NCBI RefSeq assembly: GCF_028283685.1
Contig: NZ_JAPWKF010000010.1
Span: forward strand, 372,001-436,000
Direction: 5' to 3'
Source of the DNA: Edaphobacter sp.
Lineage (GTDB): Bacteria; Acidobacteriota; Terriglobia; Terriglobales; Acidobacteriaceae
Length of the DNA: 64,000 bases
The notes under the pieces are model-generated. The model was not told where the DNA came from, ran no database searches, and saw nothing but the letters and a program-made list of their open reading frames with translations. Each line of letters begins with the position of its first letter. Position 1 is the first letter of the stretch. The translations under genes and the position numbers were made by a program. Shown one piece after another: positions 25,111-32,449 of this stretch.

Positions 25111-27039
25111 CTAGCCGATGTCTTCGGACCAGTTCTCCAGATAGCTCTTGAAGTCGGTCATGAACTTGCCCGCGTCCGCGCCGTCGACGACGCGATGATC
25201 GAAGCCCAGCGTAAACCGCTGGATCGTGCGGATCGCAATCGACTCGTTGCCTTCCTTGTCCGTCAGGACCAGCGGCTCTTTGTTCATGCCGCCGATGCCC
25301 AGGATGGCGACCTGCGGCTGGTTGATGATCGGCGTGCCGAACTGCTCGCCGAAGATACCCGAGTTGGTCAGCGTAAACGTGCCACCCGAGATCTCATCGG
25401 GAGCAAGCTTCTTGCCGCGGGCGCGCTCCGCAATATCCACGATGCCGCGCGCGATGCCGAGGAAGTTCTTCTCCTCGCACTGCTTGATCACCGGAACGAT
25501 CAGGCCCCAGTCCAGCGCGACGGCAATACCGACGTTGATGTTCTTGTTGTACTGGATCGCGTCGCCCTTCACCGCCGAGTTGACGATGGGGTGCTTGCGC
25601 AGCGCGACGACCGCAGCACGCGTGATGAACGGCATGTAGGTCAGCTTCACGCCGTTGCGCTGCTCGTACTTGTTCTTTTCCTTCTCGCGCAGCTTCACGA
25701 TGCGGGTCATATCGACCTTGAACACCGTATGCACATGCGGCGAGGTGCGCTTCGACTCCACCATGCGCTGCGCAATGATCGAACGCATCTTCGTCATCGG
25801 TACCAGCTCGCCCGGCAGCGGTGCTGCGGCAGCAGGTGCAGCGGCCTTCGGTGCAGCAGCAGCAGGTGCAGCCGCCGGAGCAGAAGGTGCAGCAGCAACG
25901 GGAGCAGGCTTTGCGCCGCCCGCCATGTGGCCCATGATGTCGTCCTTCGTGATGCGTCCGGCAGAACCGGTTCCCGCAACCTGCGACAGGTCGACATTGT
26001 TCTCGCTGGCAATCTTGCGGACCAGCGGCGACGTCCGTCCGCGATCGCCCGCCGAAGCCGACGCAGCAACAGCCGGGGCGGCAGCAGGTGCAGCAGCAGC
26101 AACAGGTGCAGCCTTCGCCGGTGCAGCCGCGGCAGCCTTGCCCGCGCCTCCGCCGATCACCGCAACCACCGTGTTGATGCCCACGGTCTTGCCCTCTTCC
26201 ACCTTGATCTCGGTCAGCGTACCGGCAGCAGGCGAAGGAATCTCCGCATCTACCTTGTCCGTGCTGATCTCGAAGATCGGCTCATCGCGCTGAACGCTGT
26301 CGCCAACCTTCTTCAACCACTTCGTGATCGTGCCCTCGGTGATCGACTCGCCCATCTGCGGCATCAGCACCTCGGTGCCCGCACCGGCAGCCTCAGCCGG
26401 CGCAGCAGCAGCAGGCGCCGCGGAAGCAGCAGGCGCCGCCGCGGAAGCCGACCCAGCCGTACCGATCACCGCGACGATCGAGTTCACGCCAACCGTCGCA
26501 CCCTCCTGCACCTTGATCTCGAGCAGCGTACCGGCAGCAGGCGAAGGAATCTCCGCATCTACCTTGTCGGTCGAAATCTCGAAGATCGGCTCATCGCGCT
26601 GAACGCTGTCGCCAACCTTCTTCAGCCACTTCGTAATCGTGCCCTCGGTGATCGACTCACCCATCTGCGGCATCAGCACCTCGGTGCTCGCGCCCGCCGA
26701 AGCCGTCGGCGCGGCAGCTGCCTCGGCAGCAGGAGCCACCGAATCCGCCGCAGGAGCGGCAGCCGTCTCCGCCTTAGCAGGAGCAGCAGCCGAAGCGCCG
26801 TTCGCACCATCAATCACGGCCACCACGGTGTTCACGCCAACCGTCGCACCCTCCGCAATCTTGATCTCCTTCAGCACACCGGCCTCGGGCGAAGGAATCT
26901 CGGCGTCCACCTTGTCGGTCGAGATCTCAAACAGCGGCTCATCGCGCTCCACCGATTCACCCGGCTTCTTCAGCCACTTGGTGATCGTTCCCTCGGTGAT
27001 GGACTCACCCATCTGCGGCATCAGTACGTCTGTCGGCAT
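25111..27039 (-). CDS. 2-oxoacid dehydrogenase E2 with three lipoyl domains (dihydrolipoyl acyltransferase)
   Basis: 642 residues from the ATG at 27039 (GGGAG upstream; a longer frame to 27099 adds an unrelated leader). Three lipoyl domains each carry EISTDKVDAEIPSP with the lipoyl Lys at about 43, 159 and 262, joined by Ala/Pro-rich linkers. A peripheral-subunit-binding domain follows at ~335-372 (TSPLVRKIASENNVDLSQVAGTG). The catalytic domain at ~410-642 has FTLTNSGIFGEQFGTP and the His615/Asp619 active site in FDHRVVDGADAGKFM. It transfers acyl groups to CoA in the 2-oxoglutarate (sucB-type) or branched-chain complex; sequence alone does not settle which. E1 is not adjacent; the E3 gene lies 7.5 kb away. 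Confidence 0.92.
   Translation of the reverse strand: MPTDVLMPQMGESITEGTITKWLKKPGESVERDEPLFEISTDKVDAEIPSPEAGVLKEIKIAEGATVGVNTVVAVIDGANGASAAAPAKAETAAAPAADSVAPAAEAAAAPTASAGASTEVLMPQMGESITEGTITKWLKKVGDSVQRDEPIFEISTDKVDAEIPSPAAGTLLEIKVQEGATVGVNSIVAVIGTAGSASAAAPAASAAPAAAAPAEAAGAGTEVLMPQMGESITEGTITKWLKKVGDSVQRDEPIFEISTDKVDAEIPSPAAGTLTEIKVEEGKTVGINTVVAVIGGGAGKAAAAAPAKAAPVAAAAPAAAPAVAASASAGDRGRTSPLVRKIASENNVDLSQVAGTGSAGRITKDDIMGHMAGGAKPAPVAAAPSAPAAAPAAAAPKAAAPAAAAPLPGELVPMTKMRSIIAQRMVESKRTSPHVHTVFKVDMTRIVKLREKEKNKYEQRNGVKLTYMPFITRAAVVALRKHPIVNSAVKGDAIQYNKNINVGIAVALDWGLIVPVIKQCEEKNFLGIARGIVDIAERARGKKLAPDEISGGTFTLTNSGIFGEQFGTPIINQPQVAILGIGGMNKEPLVLTDKEGNESIAIRTIQRFTLGFDHRVVDGADAGKFMTDFKSYLENWSEDIG
26221..26694 (-). 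repeat. 309-bp tandem repeat encoding lipoyl domains 2 and 3
   Basis: The stretch 26221-26383 recurs at 26530-26692 with only scattered substitutions, a period of exactly 309 bp (103 codons). Lipoyl domain 1 has the same layout but is clearly more divergent, so domains 2 and 3 were duplicated, or homogenised by gene conversion, more recently. Confidence 0.8.
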
Positions 27040-27393
27040 GCGTATCTCCCTGAAACGATTACGGGCGGGGCTTAAGCAACACTCCGTCCTGCCCGGCAAA
27101 AGCCGGGCATACGAATCGGATTATACGAGGATTTCAACAGCCCTGGCGCGTATCCGGTGCGGTTAGCGACCGCAATGTCCTTTTAGCGCGCAGATCGCAC
27201 CGTCGTTGATGACAAGGCGGTTAACGCCGCACCACCCGCGGTGCAAATGCCGGTCTCCATCCCACAACCATCGCCGCCGTCCCCCTGTGACTCCCAACCG
27301 GGACAAGCGAGATAACGCGGATAACATCAAGACCAACGGCGGCAGAAACGCGCGTCATGCAGGATGGCACCCGGACCAATCGCATCGGCCCGC

Positions 27394-27399
27394 TATAGT
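27394..27399 (+). promoter_or_regulatory. Candidate -10 box of a leaderless mtgA transcript
   Basis: TATAGT ends 7 bp before the GTG at 27407. Initiation at the normal distance would start the mRNA at or next to the start codon. No ribosome-binding site precedes that GTG. No clear -35 box is seen. Confidence 0.4.
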
Positions 27400-27406
27400 T
27401 TGGACT

Positions 27407-28135
27407 GTGACGACAGCGCTCTCCGCATACCCGGCCATCTGGCTCCCCATCTGGCGCCAGAAGAGTAAGAAAGAGAAGGCGCTGACCTTGGCGCTCGCGT
27501 TCGGCTTCGCACTCGCCGCCATGTGGCTGCTTGCCGCGCTCACCCTCGTCGGCCTGCGCTGGATCGACCCTCCCTCCACCGCCGTCCACGTCCAGCGACG
27601 CGTGCAGTCCTGGTTCAGCCCCAGGCCATACGATCTGCGCTACCGCTTCGTCCCGCTCACGCAGATCTCGCCCGACCTCCAGCACGCCGTCGTCGCCGCC
27701 GAAGACGGACGCTTCTACCAGCACCACGGCTTCGACTGGCAACAGATCAGGATCGCCGCCGAAGAAGACCGCGAAGGCGAGCGCATCCGCGGCGCCTCCA
27801 CCCTGACGCAGCAGCTGGTCAAGAACCTCTTCTTCGGCACCGGCCGCTCCGTGTTGCGCAAGGCAGCCGAAGCCTCGCTCGTCCCCGTCGCCGAACTGGT
27901 GCTCGGTAAGCGCCGCATCCTCGAGCTCTACCTCAACGTCGTCGAGTGGGGCCCCGGCGTCTACGGAGCCGAAGCCGCCTGCCAGTACTACGACCGCGTC
28001 CCCGCCCGCCGCATCAGCCGCCCGCAGGCCGCCCGCCTCGCCGCCATCCTGCCCGCACCACTGCGCCGCCGCCCCGAACGCATGAACAGCTACAGCAACA
28101 TCATCCTCAGACGCATGGCCCAGATGGGTTGGTGA
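27407..28135 (+). CDS. mtgA: Monofunctional peptidoglycan glycosyltransferase (MtgA)
   Basis: 242 residues from the GTG at 27407, chosen because it gives the family's usual length; the frame is open 200 bp further up but that part is unlike any MtgA. One membrane anchor lies at ~25-48. The GT51 domain follows with motif 1 AVVAAEDGRFYQHHGFDW (catalytic Glu99), motif 2 RGASTLTQQLVKNLF and motif 3 KRRILELYLNVVEWGPGVYGAEAAC. There is no transpeptidase domain, so it polymerises lipid II without cross-linking. A TATAGT box 7 bp upstream of the GTG suggests a leaderless message. Confidence 0.92.
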   Translation: MTTALSAYPAIWLPIWRQKSKKEKALTLALAFGFALAAMWLLAALTLVGLRWIDPPSTAVHVQRRVQSWFSPRPYDLRYRFVPLTQISPDLQHAVVAAEDGRFYQHHGFDWQQIRIAAEEDREGERIRGASTLTQQLVKNLFFGTGRSVLRKAAEASLVPVAELVLGKRRILELYLNVVEWGPGVYGAEAACQYYDRVPARRISRPQAARLAAILPAPLRRRPERMNSYSNIILRRMAQMGW

Positions 28136-28180
28136 CAGGCTCCAGCCACCGGCCATCGTGTACCATCACTCACGGAAGCA

Positions 28181-29755
28181 ATGCATCACCTGACACGCAC
28201 CGCGCCCCTTATCCTGCTCGCACTCGCTGCCGCCCTCCACGCGCAGACCGCAACATACAAGCCCGGCGCCTTTCCCACCTTCACCTTCTCCGAGCTCGTC
28301 ACCCTCTCCAGCTCCGCACCACTGCCTGAAGACCTCGACGCCAGGCTCGGCAACGTCCTCCACTCCGTCGTGCTCGACAACTCCGCCTCCCGCACCGCAA
28401 CGCCTCTCCAGCTCCCCACGCTCGGGCCTGCCATCCGCGCCGCCGAGTGGAACATCGAGCGCGGCGAAAACTTCGACTGGGTCGTTCTCGCCCTCAAGGG
28501 AGACAAGACCTTTCGCTCCCGCCTCGCCAAAGACAATCCCGCCCTCAGCGCCGACGACCTCGACAAGGCCACCCAGGAGGAGGCCCAGCTTAGCCAGGCC
28601 TCCATCCTCATCCTCAACGAGGTCGACCTCGGCATGCTCCGCAGCGGTTATCGCGACGTCGCCCGCGAGCTTGCGTCCCAGCTTCAGATGAACTTCGTCT
28701 ACGCCCCCGAGTTCGTCGAGGTCGATCCCCTCAAGCTCGGCACCGAGCAGCTCACCTCCTCCGACACCGGCGGCGACGAGCAGCTTCGCACCGACCTCGA
28801 AACCCAGCTCAAGGCAGACCCCGCCCGCTACAAGGGCCTCCACGGCTCCGCCATCCTCAGCCGCTATCCCATCTCGAACGTCCACGTCGTTCGCCTGCCC
28901 GTCTGCTACGACTGGTTCGGCAAAGAGATCGACAGCGTCTCCAAAATCGAGCAGGGCAAGCGCTTCGCCTCCGACAAAATCTTCCTCGAAAAGATCGAGC
29001 GCGAGATCCGTCGCGGCGGCCGCATCGCCATCATCGCCGACCTCTCCATCCCCGATGTCCCCGGCGGCAAGGTCACCATCGTCAACGCGCATCTTGAAAA
29101 CAAGTGCCCGCCCGCCTGCCGCCTGCGCCAGATGCGCTCCATCTTCGACGCCATCAAGCAGACCCCATACCCCGTCATCTTCTCCGGCGACCTCAACACT
29201 ACGGGATCCGACGCCGCCAAGCTCTCCCTCGGCTACATCCTCAAATCCAAGGCCACCGACTATCGCTTCTGGGCCGGACAGGCCGTCCGCATGGGAACTC
29301 CCCTCCCGTCGCTCTTCGCCCTCAACTACTTCAAGAACTTCAGCGACCCCACCGCCTTCGACATCAAGATTCTCGCCAACAACAAGGAAGCCGCCCTCTT
29401 CTCCACCACCCAGAAGTTCCGCTTCACCGACCATGGCAGGTTCGACTTCCGCGGCGACCGCAAATTCACCGTCAACGACACCTCCAGGCGCCTCGCCAAC
29501 AGCAACCAGCGCGCCCGCAAAGGCTTCGTCTACACCTTCGCCCTGCCCCGCGACTTCAAGGGGTTTTATGGACGCTTCAAGCTCGATTGGTTCTTCGTCA
29601 AACCCCTCTACAGAGGCCGCACCGACACCGGCACCCTCGCGCCCGTCTTTCCCCGCACCATGGTCACGCTCAACAACGCACCTGCCCAGCAGATCTCCGA
29701 CCACTCCCCCATCACCGTCGACCTGCCGCTGCACTCGCCGCGCGCCCGCAAGTAG
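28181..29755 (+). CDS. Secreted endonuclease/exonuclease/phosphatase (EEP) family protein
   Basis: 524 residues with a Sec signal peptide (MHHLTRTAPLILLALAAALHAQ). The EEP (DNase I/sphingomyelinase) fold is visible through its catalytic positions: Asn in AAEWNIERGENFD, Glu in ILNEVDLG, GSAILSRYPI, His in IVNAHLENK, Asp/Asn in FSGDLNTTGS and the terminal Asp-His of ISDHSPITVDLPL. Insertions make it longer than DNase I-like enzymes (~260-300 residues). Exported members act as nucleases or phospholipid/inositol phosphatases. CGGAAG precedes the ATG. It follows mtgA by 45 bp on the same strand, with no functional link known. Confidence 0.85.
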   Translation: MHHLTRTAPLILLALAAALHAQTATYKPGAFPTFTFSELVTLSSSAPLPEDLDARLGNVLHSVVLDNSASRTATPLQLPTLGPAIRAAEWNIERGENFDWVVLALKGDKTFRSRLAKDNPALSADDLDKATQEEAQLSQASILILNEVDLGMLRSGYRDVARELASQLQMNFVYAPEFVEVDPLKLGTEQLTSSDTGGDEQLRTDLETQLKADPARYKGLHGSAILSRYPISNVHVVRLPVCYDWFGKEIDSVSKIEQGKRFASDKIFLEKIEREIRRGGRIAIIADLSIPDVPGGKVTIVNAHLENKCPPACRLRQMRSIFDAIKQTPYPVIFSGDLNTTGSDAAKLSLGYILKSKATDYRFWAGQAVRMGTPLPSLFALNYFKNFSDPTAFDIKILANNKEAALFSTTQKFRFTDHGRFDFRGDRKFTVNDTSRRLANSNQRARKGFVYTFALPRDFKGFYGRFKLDWFFVKPLYRGRTDTGTLAPVFPRTMVTLNNAPAQQISDHSPITVDLPLHSPRARK

Positions 29756-29791
29756 CCACTCACCGGCGCGCAGCAAACGCACAGGGCCTCG

Positions 29792-30337
29792 TTACACCGC
29801 CACAGCCTCGCGCGGCCGCGCCAACGCCTCGGCCTGCACAAACAGTGGCGGCTCATCCGCGCTCGGCCCCCAGCTTGCAGGCACAGGAAGATTCATCAGC
29901 CGCAGGTACACGCTGAACTGACCGCGATGCTGATAGCAGTGGCTCAGCATCACGTCGCGCAGAAACTGCTGTCTCGGCTGACGCAGAACCTCCTTCTCGC
30001 CCGCCAGCAGACGCCACGGAGCATTCATCGCTGCATCGCTGAACCGCGGCAGCAGCTCCTTCACGGTCGCCACGCTCGCCTCCAGCGCCCGCATCACCTC
30101 GTCACAACTCGTCGGCTGCGCAAACTCTCCGAAGTCCGGCACCTGCTGCTCATCCTTCTCGATGGCATGCACCACCCGCCCCGGCACCGTCGCCAGATGC
30201 AGCGCCAGCTGTCCCGCCGTCATCGACCGCTCATGCGGCCTCCACGTCAGCCGCTCCTCCGGCAAACGCTCCAGAAATCGCCGCGTCACCGCTGCCTGTG
30301 CTTCAAACTCATACAACAACGAAGTTGCTATCGACAT
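29792..30337 (-). CDS. DinB-like four-helix metalloprotein
   Basis: 181 residues. It has the DinB/YfiT four-helix bundle with three conserved His: one in QLALHLATVPG (~47) and two in MLSHCYQHRGQFSVYLR (~132 and ~136), which coordinate a divalent metal. LLYEFEAQAAVTRRFLERLPEERLTWRPHERSMT is the typical first helix and loop. The superfamily includes mycothiol/bacillithiol/glutathione-S-transferase-like enzymes, but most acidobacterial members are uncharacterised. It is convergent with the EEP gene. A family A repeat lies upstream (30418). Confidence 0.87.
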   Translation of the reverse strand: MSIATSLLYEFEAQAAVTRRFLERLPEERLTWRPHERSMTAGQLALHLATVPGRVVHAIEKDEQQVPDFGEFAQPTSCDEVMRALEASVATVKELLPRFSDAAMNAPWRLLAGEKEVLRQPRQQFLRDVMLSHCYQHRGQFSVYLRLMNLPVPASWGPSADEPPLFVQAEALARPREAVAV

Positions 30338-30417
30338 ACACCATCTCCTTCACGTAACGATGTCTTACGTTCCATTGCCATACCGCGTTTGTTTTCCATT
30401 CCCGAGCAATTGCATTT

Positions 30418-30481
30418 GTCATTTCGCAGCAAACGGATCAGCTTGCTGACTGGTGCAGGAAGCGGGGGAATCTGCTGTTGC
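30418..30481 (+). repeat. Dispersed repeat family A, divergent copy
   Basis: GTCATTTCGCAGC...GGAAGCGGGGGAATCTGCTGTT. It shares the ends and spacing of family A with a degenerate middle, between the DinB and SRPBCC genes. Confidence 0.45.
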
Positions 30482-30512
30482 AAACTGAATCGCTGCCGCC
30501 ACACCCAAACGT

Positions 30513-30965
30513 CTACTTCGCCGCCTCCGCCTTCCGCTTCACCTTGTCGTGGATGTAGCTCCAGCCGGTATGCACGCCCTTCTTGTGCTCCGCCTCAAAC
30601 AGCCCGATGCCCGAGTGGCGGAACTTGATCATCGTCCCTCCCTCCACTTCGCTCAGCCGGTACTGCACATTGTTCGCCGCCGCATACGACATAAACAGCG
30701 GCCCCGCCATCTCCAGCAGCACTGGACGGTTGATCGCCTGCACGTTGCCCCACCAGTGGCCGTTCTCCTCGCCCAGGTCGCGATACCACCGGCCGCCCGG
30801 CCACGGCTCCAGTACCAACGGCATCGGTGTGCCGTCCGGCTTCACATTTGCCTCGCCCAACTGTTCCAGCAGCGCCTCGAACGTCGTCTCCAGCGGCGCC
30901 TCCACGTAGATCTCCTGCGTCAGCGTCAACGTCAGGTCTTCGATACCGTTTGCCATTGCCAGCAT
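30513..30965 (-). CDS. SRPBCC/AHSA1-like protein in an ArsR operon
   Basis: 150 residues forming one START-like helix-grip fold: TQEIYVEAPLETTFEALLEQLGE, then EPWPGGRWYRDLGEENGHWWGNVQAINRP, MSYAAANNVQYRL, and the C-terminal helix LFEAEHKKGVHTGWSYIHDKVKRKAE. GAGGAGG lies 5 nt before the ATG. It is 38 bp downstream of an ArsR gene on the same strand. ArsR-AHSA1 pairs are a very common conserved arrangement, in which the SRPBCC protein is thought to bind a small hydrophobic ligand. The ligand is unknown. Confidence 0.88.
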   Translation of the reverse strand: MLAMANGIEDLTLTLTQEIYVEAPLETTFEALLEQLGEANVKPDGTPMPLVLEPWPGGRWYRDLGEENGHWWGNVQAINRPVLLEMAGPLFMSYAAANNVQYRLSEVEGGTMIKFRHSGIGLFEAEHKKGVHTGWSYIHDKVKRKAEAAK

Positions 30966-31003
30966 GTGTTCCTCCTCATCCCTATCTATTCGTTGTCAGT
31001 CCA

Positions 31004-31357
31004 CTACTTCTTCTTCGCATCCCGCTCCGCTGCACGCGCCATTCCCTCCGCGCGCTCCTTCACACGCAGCAGCTGATGGCTCCAGTAGCGTTCAAACGTC
31101 GAGGCCCAGTCGTGCAGCGGCCGAATCCCCTCCGCACGCGTCCGGTAATACTTGTGCCGGCCATCCCGCCGCACCCTCACCAGCCCCACATCCCGCAGCA
31201 CTCGCAGATGCTTCGAGACCGAAGGCTGATCCAGCTGCAGCTCATCGACCACATCCGTCACCGGACGCTCCCGGTCCAGCAGAAACAAAAGAATCTCCCG
31301 CCGCCGCGGCTCCGCCACAGCGTTGAAGACATCAGAGGTTGTTGCAGCCCTTGCCAT
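31004..31357 (-). CDS. ArsR-family winged-helix repressor
   Basis: 117 residues. The winged helix occupies residues ~8-80: VFNAVAEPRRREILLFLLDR, VTDVVDELQLDQPSVSKHLRVLRDVGLVRVRRDGRHKYYRT. There are no Cys pairs of the metal-sensing ArsR/SmtB type, so a non-metal signal is expected, as in other ArsR regulators paired with AHSA1 proteins. A 32-bp inverted repeat lies only 8 bp upstream of the start (31365-31396), which should overlap the promoter and serve for autoregulation. It heads the two-gene operon with the SRPBCC gene. Confidence 0.93.
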   Translation of the reverse strand: MARAATTSDVFNAVAEPRRREILLFLLDRERPVTDVVDELQLDQPSVSKHLRVLRDVGLVRVRRDGRHKYYRTRAEGIRPLHDWASTFERYWSHQLLRVKERAEGMARAAERDAKKK

Positions 31358-31364
31358 ACCGAAG

Positions 31365-31396
31365 ATTTATATATGCCGATAAAGGAATATGTAAAT
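31365..31396. promoter_or_regulatory. 32-bp palindromic operator of the ArsR operon
   Basis: The left arm ATTTATATATGCC (31365-31377) and right arm GGAATATGTAAAT (31384-31396) pair at 11 of 13 positions across a 6-bp GATAAA centre, directly upstream of the ArsR start. Spacing of the half-sites fits two turns of DNA bound by a winged-helix dimer. Confidence 0.7.
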
Positions 31397-31504
31397 GCCG
31401 TTCGTCACAAACTCCTTCAAACGCAAATCACCAGTCAATAAGGCAGCCGCAAAGCGGGCGCAGATTCACCGATCGATTCTTATTCACTGATCGCCGAAAG
31501 AACT

Positions 31505-31560
31505 GTCCTTCGACCGAAACGCCGCAGCCACACAGTGGGGAAACCTGCTTTCCGACCACA
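31505..31560 (+). repeat. Dispersed repeat family A, copy 7
   Basis: GTCCTTCGACCGAAACGCCG...CAGTGGGGAAACCTGCTTTC, then CGACCACA. It lies between the ArsR promoter and lipB; the 3' half is nearly identical to the copy inside the MFS gene. Confidence 0.65.
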
Positions 31561-31639
31561 GGTGCATCTCAGCCCCATCGCAAAGCACCAACCGTGCCAC
31601 CTGAAGAAACGGCTGAAGCGACTCACACGCCAGCCGCGA

Positions 31640-32404
31640 TCAAGCCTGCGCTGCAGAAGCCAACAGCTCATCCACCGAATCGCACGCCAACATCTGCCGC
31701 TCGAAGATCCTTCCGAAGTTTCGCGCCGTCGCATTGATCGCATTGCGCATCGTCGGCTGCCGAGCCGCATCATCTGTCGCCTGCGCCTCCAGCTCCAGCG
31801 AGGTCACCGCACGGTCCGTGATTCCGCACGGCACAATCAGATCGAAGTCGCGCAGGTCCGTCGTCACATTCAGCGCGAAGCCATGCGACGTCACCCCCTG
31901 TGAGACATGAATCCCCATCGCGCAAAGCTTCTTCTCGTTCGCAGGATTTGGCGTCGACCCGCTGGCAATGGTCCAGACCCCCGTGCGCCCCGCAATCCGC
32001 TGCCCCGGCACGCCGAAGTCGTAACACACCCGGATCATCACCTCTTCCAGCATGCGCATGAAGTCCACCGGCCCCAGGTGCGGCCCCTTCTTGCCCGGCA
32101 GATCGCCGCGCAGATCCACGATGGGATATCCCACCAGCTGCCCCGGCCCGTGATACGTCACATCCCCGCCACGATTGATCTCATGCAGCTCCACGCCACG
32201 CGCCGCCAGCAGCTCCTCGCTCACCAGCAGATTCTCCCGATGCGAGTTCCGCCCCAGCGTCAGCACCGGAGGATGCTCCAGCAACAACAACGTGTCGCCG
32301 ATCAGCCCGGCCTTCCGCGCCTCCACCACGCGGCGCTGCGCCTCCAGCCCCTCGGCATACGAAACACGCCCCAGCTCCAGAAGATGGATGTACCCTTCGC
32401 TCAC
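31640..32404 (-). CDS. lipB: Octanoyltransferase LipB
   Basis: 254 residues from a GTG start. LipB signatures are RGGDVTYHGPGQLVGYPIVDLR at ~78-98, the catalytic Lys in KKLCAMGIHVSQGVTSHGFALN and the catalytic Cys in DFDLIVPCGI. It transfers octanoate from acyl carrier protein to lipoyl domains, the first step of lipoate synthesis, which fits the triple-lipoyl E2 nearby. A short C-terminal extension beyond the usual ~220-230 residues is present. lipA is not in the window. The helicase gene upstream ends 45 bp before this start on the same strand. Confidence 0.95.
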   Translation of the reverse strand: MSEGYIHLLELGRVSYAEGLEAQRRVVEARKAGLIGDTLLLLEHPPVLTLGRNSHRENLLVSEELLAARGVELHEINRGGDVTYHGPGQLVGYPIVDLRGDLPGKKGPHLGPVDFMRMLEEVMIRVCYDFGVPGQRIAGRTGVWTIASGSTPNPANEKKLCAMGIHVSQGVTSHGFALNVTTDLRDFDLIVPCGITDRAVTSLELEAQATDDAARQPTMRNAINATARNFGRIFERQMLACDSVDELLASAAQA

Positions 32405-32449
32405 GCTTCTATTATCCGCCTAAGGCAAAGTTGATGACGAAACAACGCG

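Noticed and set aside
25060-27075. 671-codon plus-strand open frame
   Set aside because: Antisense of the E2 gene. Its repeats are the mirror of the lipoyl-domain repeats; low-complexity Arg/His/Ser composition.
28166-29782. 538-codon minus-strand open frame
   Set aside because: Antisense of the EEP-family gene, which has a signal peptide and all catalytic motifs.
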